The position numbers and the translations under genes are program-made. Below, one piece after another: positions 14,195-22,414 of a stretch of DNA of 25,531 nt. How positions within the stretch are numbered: the stretch's first letter is position 1; each line of letters starts with the position of its first letter. Below the pieces are notes generated by a model. The model was not told the DNA's origin. It made no database searches and saw nothing but the letters and a program-made list of their open reading frames with translations. The stretch comes from Bacteroidales bacterium UBA1628 (GTDB lineage Bacteria; Bacteroidota; Bacteroidia; Bacteroidales; UBA932): contig DCMG01000064.1 of assembly GCA_002321335.1 (NCBI GenBank), positions 1-25,531 on the forward strand. Reading direction: 5' to 3'.

Positions 14195-15352
14195 TCAGTC
14201 TTCTCCTTCGGAAGCCTGGCTGCTGAGCAGGGATTGCAGTATGTTGGCGATTCCGCTGCCTCCGGTCTTCACATTGACTTCACTGGTGCCGGTAACGGGA
14301 TGCCCGACAGGGTAGTAAGCGATGTCCTGAAGCAGGAACTCGGCATCGACATAGTCATAGTCGGAATCCTTGATCTGAAGAATCGCTCCCGGAACTTCGG
14401 AAAACATGATTCTGACATTCTGATCCTCTCCGTAAGCACTCTTGATTCCGCTGATGTCGATGTCGGCTCCGACGTCCCCCGAACACATCAATTTCAGTGC
14501 CGCAAGCAGACCTCCGTCGCAGACCGTCATGGCTGACATCGCGATTCTGTCTTCTATGAACTCCCGGACAACCTCATGACAATCAATGAAGTAGTCTGCG
14601 TCACCTATTTCGGGGAAATTGTCTCCGTTCTGCCCGAGGGCGTCGCAGAGAAGCGAACCTCCAAGCCTGAAGTCACATGAGTCGAAAGGAACATAGATGA
14701 TCCAACTGTCCGGATCGGCGGCCAGCTTGTCCGGAACAGCCCTGCGCCTTCCCAGCACGGGATGTTCACTGCCGAACGGTGCGTCGTCTGGCAGGAATAT
14801 GTCTTCGTCTTCCTGAGCCGCGGCTTTCCCGCACGCCCCGACCTTGAATGACGCTTGGCAAAACCTTCCGCTTTCCGTGAACGAGTATGAGCTCAGGCAT
14901 ATTCCCAAATCATTGACGTAGTCAGCGGTGGCTTCGACGGAAGAGTAGAATGCCGCCATATTCCCGAGTGGTCTGCCGTTCCACTTCCATTTCGCGGCCA
15001 GAGTCAGATCGCCTAGTTTGAAATGGCCGTTCATCCACGTGGCATCCAAAAGAGCCTTCGCGATCCTGCCTCTGGTGTAAGAATCCGCAAATGCCGCCGG
15101 AAACGGCCTTGGCTCCTCCAAGAGCGAGAGAACGGTCGACAGATAGCCTTGTACGTTTTGATTCAGAAACTTTTTCATTGACGGAGAAGGATCCGTGCTT
15201 TCATCGATCACCGGCTCGAAATCCTCGTTACTCGGGAGTGCCGCCTCTTCTTTGGGCGCAAGGCAGTCGTCAAGCATTTCAGCCGGAGTCAGCCGTCTGG
15301 AAACGCCGTCAATGATGTACTTCGAATGAAGCGCTGATGTTTTTTCTTTCAT
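14195..15352 (-). CDS. Degenerate PurL/AIR-synthase-like protein
   Basis: The 385-residue protein resembles part of the FGAM synthase large subunit (PurL). Residues 114-152 (LGDLTLAAKWKWNGRPLGNM then AAFYSSVEATADYVNDLGI) match the PurL stretch LSANWMWP...ARLYxAVxAxSDFAxxLGI. A later part has CDGGLLAALKLMCSGDVGAD (about 278-297) and YGEDQNVRIMFSEVPGAI, like the C-terminal AIRS_C domain of PurL. The GKDSLSM motif that should follow is replaced by SSYSFTE, and the glutaminase and other domains are absent. Catalysis in purine synthesis is therefore unlikely. It may be a PurL-derived regulatory or binding protein found in related genomes. The gene diverges from folC. The similarity is from memory of motifs and needs a profile search. 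Confidence 0.7.
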   Translation of the reverse strand: MKEKTSALHSKYIIDGVSRRLTPAEMLDDCLAPKEEAALPSNEDFEPVIDESTDPSPSMKKFLNQNVQGYLSTVLSLLEEPRPFPAAFADSYTRGRIAKALLDATWMNGHFKLGDLTLAAKWKWNGRPLGNMAAFYSSVEATADYVNDLGICLSSYSFTESGRFCQASFKVGACGKAAAQEDEDIFLPDDAPFGSEHPVLGRRRAVPDKLAADPDSWIIYVPFDSCDFRLGGSLLCDALGQNGDNFPEIGDADYFIDCHEVVREFIEDRIAMSAMTVCDGGLLAALKLMCSGDVGADIDISGIKSAYGEDQNVRIMFSEVPGAILQIKDSDYDYVDAEFLLQDIAYYPVGHPVTGTSEVNVKTGGSGIANILQSLLSSQASEGED

Positions 15353-15380
15353 TCCGCTAGAATATGTCCGTAAATTTAAG

Positions 15381-15388
15381 TAAATTTG
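15381..15388 (+). promoter_or_regulatory. -7 box of folC
   Basis: TAAATTTG fits TAnnTTTG. It lies inside the N-terminal extension that would be created by starting folC at 15364. This supports the ATG at 15427 as the true start, with a leader of about 30 bases. Confidence 0.5.
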
Positions 15389-15426
15389 AGTTCAGTTCAA
15401 AAAACAAGTATATCAGACATTATCAG

Positions 15427-16803
15427 ATGGAACCATTTTCCAAGAAGAATTATCAGAATAAGGTCGAGGCTATATTCACAAGATTTCCTTCAGTGCAGAA
15501 AGTACCTTTCAAGGATGCCTACAAGCCGGGATTGGAGAATATGCTCCGGTTTGAGGAAGTCCTTGGCAATCCGCACGATAGCCTAAGGACAATACACGTT
15601 GCCGGCACTAACGGCAAAGGCTCGGTGGCGAATATGCTCGCTTCGGCGTTGTCCGCCTGCGGCCTCAAGGTCGGCCTTTACACTTCTCCGCACATCGTGG
15701 ATTTCCGGGAACGGATGAGGGTCGCCGAGACGGATGGAGAAGCGGAACTCGTGTCCGAGGAATATGTCTATGACTTCCTCTGCCGGTACGAGGCCGACAT
15801 GGATGCCTTGAGCCTGTCCTTTTTCGAGATCACAACCGGAATGGCTTTCAAGTGGTTCGCCGATCAGAAAGTTGATGTGGCCGTCATCGAGGTCGGTCTC
15901 GGAGGCCGTCTCGACAGCACGAATGTCATAACTCCGGATCTTTCGATTGTCACAAGCATTGCCCTTGACCATTGCGCCCTGCTGGGGAACACGTTGGCGG
16001 AAATCGCCGGCGAGAAGGCTGGAATATTCAAGAGAAATGTCCCTGCGCTTGTCGGGGAATATCTTCCCGAGACACGCCCCGTCTTCGAGGCCAAGGCAGC
16101 GGAGGTCGGGTGCTCGCTGACGTTCGCCGAGGATGTGGAACCTTCTCTTTGGAGCCGAAACGACGAGATATTAAGGAATATGGATCTTCGCGGCAAGTAC
16201 CAGAGAAAGAACCTCCGCACGGTGCTGGCCGCGGTTGACATATTGAAGAATATGCCTGAATATGCCGGTCTGTCTAACGCCCAGTCTGTCGTCACCGCCA
16301 TAGTCCGCACAGCCTCCAGGATGGGATTCCATGGCCGTTGGGAAAGGCTTTCGCTCCAACCGTTCATCATCGCGGACATCGGTCACAACCCGGCGGCCCT
16401 GAAGGAGAACTTCGCTCAGCTGGAGTCGATGGTGGAGGAAGGGGAATGCTCCTCGCTGATTCTGGTCTACGCCATAATGGCCGACAAGGATCTGGATGGC
16501 ATCATGCCTTTGATTCCGGCTGACGCCACATGCATATTCACGAATCCCGAGATACACCGCGCTCTTCCGGAGAAGGAGCTGACCGCCCGCTACCGTGCCT
16601 TTTGCTCAGCCAACGGTCGCTCAACAAACAGAATCTACGACGCTCCGAATGTGCGTCAGGCCCTTTCGATGGCAATCAATCTAGCCCGTGAGACATCCAG
16701 GAAACCGGACGGTTCACGGTTCTGTTTCCCGCTGATCTATGTCGGCGGCAGCACCTATCTTGTGAGCGAGGCCGTGCAGGTTCTCAAGTCTCTTCCTGTG
16801 TGA
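15427..16803 (+). CDS. folC: Folylpolyglutamate synthase / dihydrofolate synthase
   Basis: The enzyme adds glutamate to folates and, in many bacteria, forms dihydrofolate from dihydropteroate; it acts in the cytosol. The P-loop TIHVAGTNGKGSVANML (GTNGKGS at about 60-66) and GLYTSPHIVDFRERMRV are the classic FolC signatures. SFFEITTGMAFKWFADQKVD followed by VAVIEVGLGGRLDSTN, and SIALDHCALLGNTLAEIAGE, give the Mur-ligase centre. The C-terminal domain has IIADIGHNPAALKEN. The start at 15427 (MEPFSKKNYQNKVEAIF) is preferred over 15364: the longer form would leave only 11 bases to the divergent gene and would swallow a good -7 box. The resulting 458 residues are normal for the family. The A2M-like gene follows after 57 bases and may be co-transcribed. 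Confidence 0.95.
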   Translation: MEPFSKKNYQNKVEAIFTRFPSVQKVPFKDAYKPGLENMLRFEEVLGNPHDSLRTIHVAGTNGKGSVANMLASALSACGLKVGLYTSPHIVDFRERMRVAETDGEAELVSEEYVYDFLCRYEADMDALSLSFFEITTGMAFKWFADQKVDVAVIEVGLGGRLDSTNVITPDLSIVTSIALDHCALLGNTLAEIAGEKAGIFKRNVPALVGEYLPETRPVFEAKAAEVGCSLTFAEDVEPSLWSRNDEILRNMDLRGKYQRKNLRTVLAAVDILKNMPEYAGLSNAQSVVTAIVRTASRMGFHGRWERLSLQPFIIADIGHNPAALKENFAQLESMVEEGECSSLILVYAIMADKDLDGIMPLIPADATCIFTNPEIHRALPEKELTARYRAFCSANGRSTNRIYDAPNVRQALSMAINLARETSRKPDGSRFCFPLIYVGGSTYLVSEAVQVLKSLPV

Positions 16804-16860
16804 TCAAGCAAGATTTTTGCAGGGCGGGATTTAACCATACATGATAATAACATTTTTGTG

Positions 16861-19800
16861 ATGAAAAATATGCTGATAACCTCCGCCCTGGTGGCGATTT
16901 TTTGTCTTGCGGCGATGACTACGGCCGCGGTTGTCCGTAAAGATAAAGGTCAGAATCAAATAAAGGACGGCCTTGTGTTGACAGACCTTTGGAAAAGATA
17001 TACTGCCGCCAATAAAGCAGACCGCCCGAAGGAGATGATGGCCGTGTTGGACACCATTGTCTCGAAAGCCAAGGCCGAGCGTCTGCACTACGACTTCTAC
17101 ACGTCCGCCAGCCAGAAAGTTGTGGTCGCCGGCAACCGGGACTGGAAGCAAAGGGACGAGTACAGCGCGTGGCTGGACAAGGAGGTGGATGAATATGCCG
17201 AACCGATAGTGACGTTCCACCACAATCTGTCCAAGGAAAGCCCGGCTTCGCTGACTGACTTCGTCATTGTCAACAAGGCTCGCCTTCAGGCGGCAAGGAA
17301 CGGAGCTTTCTACGACGATGGGCTGGATGACCTCTGGACCGGGATGGTCAAGGATGATTATGAATATGCTCTCTGGTTCCTGGCCGTCATCAAACGTTCG
17401 GAAAAAGCGATGTCGCTTCTGAGTGAATATGTCGGCGATTCCTACCCGAAGGCCGCTTATCTGGAGTACCGCCGCATGGTGGATAAGGATTATAAAAGCA
17501 ATGATGACGGTCGCGCCGAGAGGATGGCTGCCGCCCGTGCGTTCTCGGATAAGTATGCAGGAAGTGCCATGTCCCTGTACGGCAAGGCACTTGTGCTCAG
17601 AGGCCAGTTTGACAGCCTGTCCAGGGTCGGTGAGTCGTCCGCCGCCCTTCGGCAAGCTCAGGGACCGGCGGTTCCGGTGGCTGAGTCTGCCGAAGCCACC
17701 GAGCAGAGCTCGTCGACCATGGTTCGGCCAGGCTCACCAACCATCGAGGCGTCCTATAAAACCCTTTACAATGCTTGCAGCCAAGCCGAGAAGGAACGTC
17801 TCTCATATTCCAAAGGCATAGACAAGGAAATCGCCGGGAAGGTGAATGATTTCAAACAGTTGATGGAATCCCTCGACAGAAAAGAGATGGGGATATCATT
17901 CGAGAAGGGTGCCGCGGTTCTGGCGCTCCGCAATCTGTCCAAGGCCGACGTGGAGTTTGTAATGGATGCCAAAAATGCCAAGCCTTTGATCCGCAAGACG
18001 GTAAACAATCCTAAGAAGAGTTTTTATGTTCAGGACACGGTGAAGGTCGAACTTCCGAAATGCGATGACGGAGACTACATATTCACGGCAAGGAACGGCA
18101 AGGTGGTCTCGAAGGCGAAATGGACAAAGAACACCCTTTCCGTCGCCGTGCGCAAGGACAGAGAGAGACTGCGTTTCTTTGTCGCTGACTACATGACCGG
18201 CGAGCCGGTTGAAAAGGTTGACCTTGAGCTTCGTCGTTCCGGGAAGGTCATTGCGCTGGCAAAGGATGTGGCTCTTTGCAAGGACGGATTCACACCTCTG
18301 CCTGATGCTGTCGTGGACAGTCTGAAAGACGGGGCGGCAAGTTATTTGGTCGCATCGTACCGTGATATGGACGGAATCCTTCACAAAACGGAGGAACACT
18401 ACATCTACGGGAATTCTGTCTATTCATCGGATCAGAATGGAGATTGGGGGACGTTCTGCGAGATATTCACGGACAAGACGGCCTACAATCCCGGGGAGAA
18501 GGTGGAGTTCAAGGCCGTCCTCTACAAAGGCGACATGAGCAGGATCCTTCATACCTTCGAGGCGGGGGCAAAGGTGAAGGCGGAGTTTGTCAATGCAGAA
18601 GGCAATGTGGTCGGAAGCAAGGATTTGACGACCAATGAATATGGCTCTGTGGCCGGCTCGTTTGACATTCCGTCTGGAGGGAGGAACGGGTCTTTCTATG
18701 TAAAGATCGTAAGCGGAGATGTTAATGCATCGAAAGGAATCGTTGTGGACGAGTTCATTCTCCCTACCTACGACCTTGCCTTCGACAAGATCGACAGACT
18801 TTTCATCGCCGGCGACACCGTTGAGGTGAGCGGCAAGGTGTCCAGCTTCAGCGGACATCCGCTGTCCGCCGCGTCGGTGTCATATTCAGTTAAGAGGCAT
18901 GGAAAGACTTACGCCTCGGGTAAACTGCATTTGGATGCGGACGGCTCGTTCAGGATACGCTTCGGAACTGATGGAGATGATGACCTTGGCTTCTTTGGTG
19001 TGACTGTCAAGGTCACAGACGCGACAGGGGAGACAAAGGAATTTTCCGGAGTAGTCTCGGCTCTGAAACATTTCACCCTTGCGGTTGATGTGGCAAACGC
19101 GTCCAAGGGTGACATCAATCCTTCGGATGACGCATGGCTTGGAACTCCTTTCATGATTTCGGGAGAGAAGGCTGTCGTGTCATTCGGAGTCAAGGATTTG
19201 AGAGGCAATGTGATTAAATCTCCGGTTGAGGTAAAATATTCATTGTCGGATGGTTCCGGAAAGAAATTGGCTTCCGGCAAGACAATGTCCGGCAAGACTG
19301 AGGAACTCGCACTTCCGGCTGCCGGAATGTATGTGCTTAAAGTCAATGCGGAAATAGTCAGGGAGGATGGCCGCAAGGTGACGGCTCAGACAAAGTTGAT
19401 GTTGCTTCGTGTCGATGATTCGACCACCGTGCTTGACGCCAAGGTCAAGAACATCTTCAAGCTGGTCGGCGACTGCTCTGACGGCATCCTGAACACCGGC
19501 GAGGACATCAAGGTCCAGTTTGGTGTCGGTGAAGGCCCTGTCTGGGCCGTCGTGGAACTGTTCGGTGACAAACGCCAATTGCTTGAGCATAAGATGATTC
19601 ATCTTGACGGCAAGGCAGGGGAATCTGGTTCTTTGACAGAAATCGTATATAATTATAAGGTAGAATATCCTGATGCGGTCCGGCTGATGGTTTTCTATTT
19701 CCGGGACGGGCGCAGATGTTTGTTCAATCGGGAGTTCAGGCGTGAGCGCAAGACTCTTGATCTGCCGCTGGCGTTCACTTCGTTCACAGACAAGGCCTTG

Positions 19801-22371
19801 CCGGGTACGGAATATTCATTGACGCTGAAGACCCTCCCTGGCGTCGAGGCTGTCGCGACCGTGTTCGACAAGAGTTCCGAAGTGATCTCGGCCAACGATT
19901 GGGCTAATGTGCATCTGGCTTGGGCCGGAGCGGAGGATGTCTTCATCTCCTGCTCCGCGGGAGGGGTGCGTGGCCGGATGTCTTATGATGACGAGATGCT
20001 CGTCGGAGCGTCACGTCGGAATGTCCGGGTCCGTGGGTTAGGCAGGAGTAACGCTGCCGCGAGAGTGAATTCCATGGCGGATAGCGCGGAGGAACTCGTC
20101 CTTGAGGAGGCGTTCCCGTCGATGATGATGGCTAAAAGAGAGGCTGTGGATGATGTGGATGTACAGAATGTGCCGGTGCGCTCTGATTTTTCATCGACTT
20201 TGGCGTTCGAGCCGTTCCTGAGGTCCGATGCAGACGGGAGCATGTTCATGAAATTCAGAACCTCCGACAAGCTTTCGACTTTTGCCGTGCAGGTTTGGGC
20301 GCACACGCGGGAGATGCTGAACGCTTGTGTCCGCAAGGAGATGGTGGTGACGGTGCCTGTCAAGGTTTCGGTGGCTGAGCCGAAGTATCTTTATAAAGGT
20401 GACCAGTTCGTGCTCCATGCCACAGTGTCGAACGGCTCCGATAAGGATGTCTCTGGAGTGGCGGCTCTGCAGGCATATCCGTCAAAAGATTATGAAGGCG
20501 AGAAACCGTTCGCCTCGTCATCGAAGAAAGTGATGGTTCCGGCTGGTGGAACAGTGGAAGTCGCGTTCGATGTCAATCCTAAGGGATATGATGAACTTGG
20601 GTTGAAGGTGGTTTTCGCCGATGAGGCCAAGACTTTCTCGGACGGGGTGTTTGTCAGCCTGCCTGTCTATGAGGCAAAGCAGACTTTGACCGAGTCTCAT
20701 TCGGCCGTGCTTCTTGCCGGGGCGGACAAGGCCGAGCTGATCAAACGTCTGGAGTCCGAGTTTACGGGCACGACCTCCAAGGGCGCTGAGGTTAAGGAAA
20801 TTGACATCCGCCAGATGATTCTGGATGCGGTTCCGTCCAAGGTCGAGCCAAAGGGAAAGGATGTTTTGTCGCTCAGCGAGGCGTTGTACGTCCGCAAGGT
20901 CGCCGCATCCCTTGGCTCTGAAGTCAAGACCGAGATGCCGGATGAGGTTCTTGTGGAGAAGATCAAGGCTTGCCTGAACGAAGGCGGCGGATTCGGATGG
21001 TTTGAGGGAATGCGCCCGTCTCCGGTAGTGACGGCAGTTGTACTGGAGCGCCTTGCCAAGATGCGTGACGCCGGACTTGACTATGGCGGATTTGATTTAA
21101 CTGAATCCGTCAAGTGGCTGGACCGCAACCAGTTCCTGCGTGGAGCCGTGACCCCTCGCTGGTGCGGATGGCTGTCGATGGAACAATATGCCTACATCCG
21201 TTCGCAGTATTCGTCCGTGCCGTTCGATGTCTCCGCGCAGACCAAAAATGACAAGTCTGAATATGCCCGTAATTTCAAGGAGTTCAAGAAGTCGGTGAAG
21301 GACTATCTTGTTCCTTCCGCCAAGGATGGCCGTGGACTGAATGGGCAGATACTTGCCAAGGCTCGCAGAATCAAGACATTGGCTAATCTTGCCGCTTGTG
21401 ATGACGGTTTGGCTCTGGCTTCCGCATGGGGCTTGAAGTTCTCCGCCGGGTCAAGGATGAACCAGTCGATCGCCGCTGATGTCCAGTCGCTTCTTGAATA
21501 TGCCGTGAAGCATCCTGACGGAGGATGGTACTATCCTGACGCCGTGATGCCGTTTAGGGGGCTTCTTGAGAGCGAGGCTTACGCCCACTCCATGCTTTGT
21601 GATTTGCTGTCGTCTCCGGTCGCTGAGCTTGTGGTTCGGCAGACGTCTTCGGTCACTGAGCCTGTCGAAGTGACCTCCACGACTGAGGTGGCTTCCGCAG
21701 CCGAAGTGACCGCAAAACAAATTGCCGAGGGCATCCGTCTCTGGCTAATGCTTCAGAAAGAAACCCAGAAATGGGACGAGGATCCCGCCTTTGTGGATGC
21801 CATCAACTCCGTTCTGGCCGGTCCGTCCGACATTCTTACCACAAAGGTAGTGAGCCTCACTAAGACATATTCGACACCTTTCTACAAAGTCAAGGCAGTT
21901 GGCAACGGCTTCTCCATCGAGCGACACTTCTATAAAGAGGTGAGGGGAGAAGGCGGAAAGACTGGTCGTTTGGAGATATTTCCTGGAATGAAGGTCAGCG
22001 TCGGCGGCAAGATCACCGCCGAGTATCGGATATGGAGTCAGGAGAACCGCAGTTTCGTGAAGCTGACCGCACCTCGCGAGGCCGCCTTCCGTCCTGTCAA
22101 CCAGCTTTCCGGAGCCTACGGCTGGTGGCTCCGTCCACTTGCCGTGAACGGAATCTGGTCAGTGACCCCTCAAGGCTACAGGGATGTCAAGACAGACCGG
22201 ACAGAGTACTGGTTTGATGTCTATCCGGAGGACAAGACCACAGTGTCGGAAGATTTCTATGTCACGCAGGAAGGCATGTTCACAGCTCCTGCCGTGACGA
22301 TAGAATCTCTCTATGCGCCTCACTATCGTGCGAATGCAGCGTACGGCGGAACTTTGCGGACTGATTGGTAA
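16861..22371 (+). CDS. Alpha-2-macroglobulin-like exported protein (MG2 domain family)
   Basis: The 1836-residue protein starts MKNMLITSALVAIFCLAAMT, a signal peptide. The GTG just before the ATG is not needed. A helical N-terminal region (to about 500) leads to macroglobulin-type beta domains: EIFTDKTAYNPGEKVEFKAV is the MG2-like entry, and DEFILPTYDLAFDKIDRLFI continues it. The A2M core has LAFEPFLRSDADGSMFMKFR, then TFAVQVWAHTREM and VAEPKYLYKGDQFVLHATVS. The C-terminal part (about 1330-1650) is helical and resembles the thioester-domain barrel, but I see no CxEQ motif, so covalent trapping is unlikely. Bacterial members are thought to guard the envelope against proteases. Two palindromic repeat insertions interrupt it (about residues 261-295 and 1585-1617). 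The sialidase gene follows after 43 bases. The C terminus is a beta domain ending RANAAYGGTLRTDW. Confidence 0.88.
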   Translation: MKNMLITSALVAIFCLAAMTTAAVVRKDKGQNQIKDGLVLTDLWKRYTAANKADRPKEMMAVLDTIVSKAKAERLHYDFYTSASQKVVVAGNRDWKQRDEYSAWLDKEVDEYAEPIVTFHHNLSKESPASLTDFVIVNKARLQAARNGAFYDDGLDDLWTGMVKDDYEYALWFLAVIKRSEKAMSLLSEYVGDSYPKAAYLEYRRMVDKDYKSNDDGRAERMAAARAFSDKYAGSAMSLYGKALVLRGQFDSLSRVGESSAALRQAQGPAVPVAESAEATEQSSSTMVRPGSPTIEASYKTLYNACSQAEKERLSYSKGIDKEIAGKVNDFKQLMESLDRKEMGISFEKGAAVLALRNLSKADVEFVMDAKNAKPLIRKTVNNPKKSFYVQDTVKVELPKCDDGDYIFTARNGKVVSKAKWTKNTLSVAVRKDRERLRFFVADYMTGEPVEKVDLELRRSGKVIALAKDVALCKDGFTPLPDAVVDSLKDGAASYLVASYRDMDGILHKTEEHYIYGNSVYSSDQNGDWGTFCEIFTDKTAYNPGEKVEFKAVLYKGDMSRILHTFEAGAKVKAEFVNAEGNVVGSKDLTTNEYGSVAGSFDIPSGGRNGSFYVKIVSGDVNASKGIVVDEFILPTYDLAFDKIDRLFIAGDTVEVSGKVSSFSGHPLSAASVSYSVKRHGKTYASGKLHLDADGSFRIRFGTDGDDDLGFFGVTVKVTDATGETKEFSGVVSALKHFTLAVDVANASKGDINPSDDAWLGTPFMISGEKAVVSFGVKDLRGNVIKSPVEVKYSLSDGSGKKLASGKTMSGKTEELALPAAGMYVLKVNAEIVREDGRKVTAQTKLMLLRVDDSTTVLDAKVKNIFKLVGDCSDGILNTGEDIKVQFGVGEGPVWAVVELFGDKRQLLEHKMIHLDGKAGESGSLTEIVYNYKVEYPDAVRLMVFYFRDGRRCLFNREFRRERKTLDLPLAFTSFTDKALPGTEYSLTLKTLPGVEAVATVFDKSSEVISANDWANVHLAWAGAEDVFISCSAGGVRGRMSYDDEMLVGASRRNVRVRGLGRSNAAARVNSMADSAEELVLEEAFPSMMMAKREAVDDVDVQNVPVRSDFSSTLAFEPFLRSDADGSMFMKFRTSDKLSTFAVQVWAHTREMLNACVRKEMVVTVPVKVSVAEPKYLYKGDQFVLHATVSNGSDKDVSGVAALQAYPSKDYEGEKPFASSSKKVMVPAGGTVEVAFDVNPKGYDELGLKVVFADEAKTFSDGVFVSLPVYEAKQTLTESHSAVLLAGADKAELIKRLESEFTGTTSKGAEVKEIDIRQMILDAVPSKVEPKGKDVLSLSEALYVRKVAASLGSEVKTEMPDEVLVEKIKACLNEGGGFGWFEGMRPSPVVTAVVLERLAKMRDAGLDYGGFDLTESVKWLDRNQFLRGAVTPRWCGWLSMEQYAYIRSQYSSVPFDVSAQTKNDKSEYARNFKEFKKSVKDYLVPSAKDGRGLNGQILAKARRIKTLANLAACDDGLALASAWGLKFSAGSRMNQSIAADVQSLLEYAVKHPDGGWYYPDAVMPFRGLLESEAYAHSMLCDLLSSPVAELVVRQTSSVTEPVEVTSTTEVASAAEVTAKQIAEGIRLWLMLQKETQKWDEDPAFVDAINSVLAGPSDILTTKVVSLTKTYSTPFYKVKAVGNGFSIERHFYKEVRGEGGKTGRLEIFPGMKVSVGGKITAEYRIWSQENRSFVKLTAPREAAFRPVNQLSGAYGWWLRPLAVNGIWSVTPQGYRDVKTDRTEYWFDVYPEDKTTVSEDFYVTQEGMFTAPAVTIESLYAPHYRANAAYGGTLRTDW
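17645..17742. repeat. Palindromic element copies inside the A2M gene, N-terminal part
   Basis: CCTTCGGCAAGCTCAGGGAC (from 17646) is inverted against CCGGTGGCTGAGTCTGCCGA (from 17674). A third related arm, GGTTCGGCCAGGCTCACCAA (17721-17740), follows. The encoded peptide reads ALRQAQGPAVPVAESAEATE and then MVRPGSPTIE. It stays in frame and sits between two helical stretches, so it forms a linker. Confidence 0.8.
21617..21711. repeat. Palindromic element copies inside the A2M gene, C-terminal part
   Basis: Three arms lie in one orientation: CGGTCGCTGAGCTTGTGGTT (from 21617), CGGTCACTGAGCCTGTCGAA (from 21650) and a more diverged GACTGAGGTGGCTTCCGCAG (from 21681). They encode SSPVAELVVRQTSSVTEPVE and VTSTTEVASAAEVTAKQ. 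The insertion splits two helices of the thioester-domain-like region while keeping the frame open. Confidence 0.8.
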
Positions 22372-22414
22372 GCCGGCTGGTGTTATAATATGGACAATTG
22401 TTGATTTCCTGTTT

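Noticed and set aside
13108..14226. Long plus-strand frame of 372 codons opposite the PIN-PhoH gene
   Set aside because: It is the antisense shadow of a well-supported gene in GC-rich codon-biased DNA.
16831..17655. 274-codon minus-strand frame opposite the start of the A2M gene
   Set aside because: Antisense shadow; the plus-strand gene has a signal peptide and recognisable domains.
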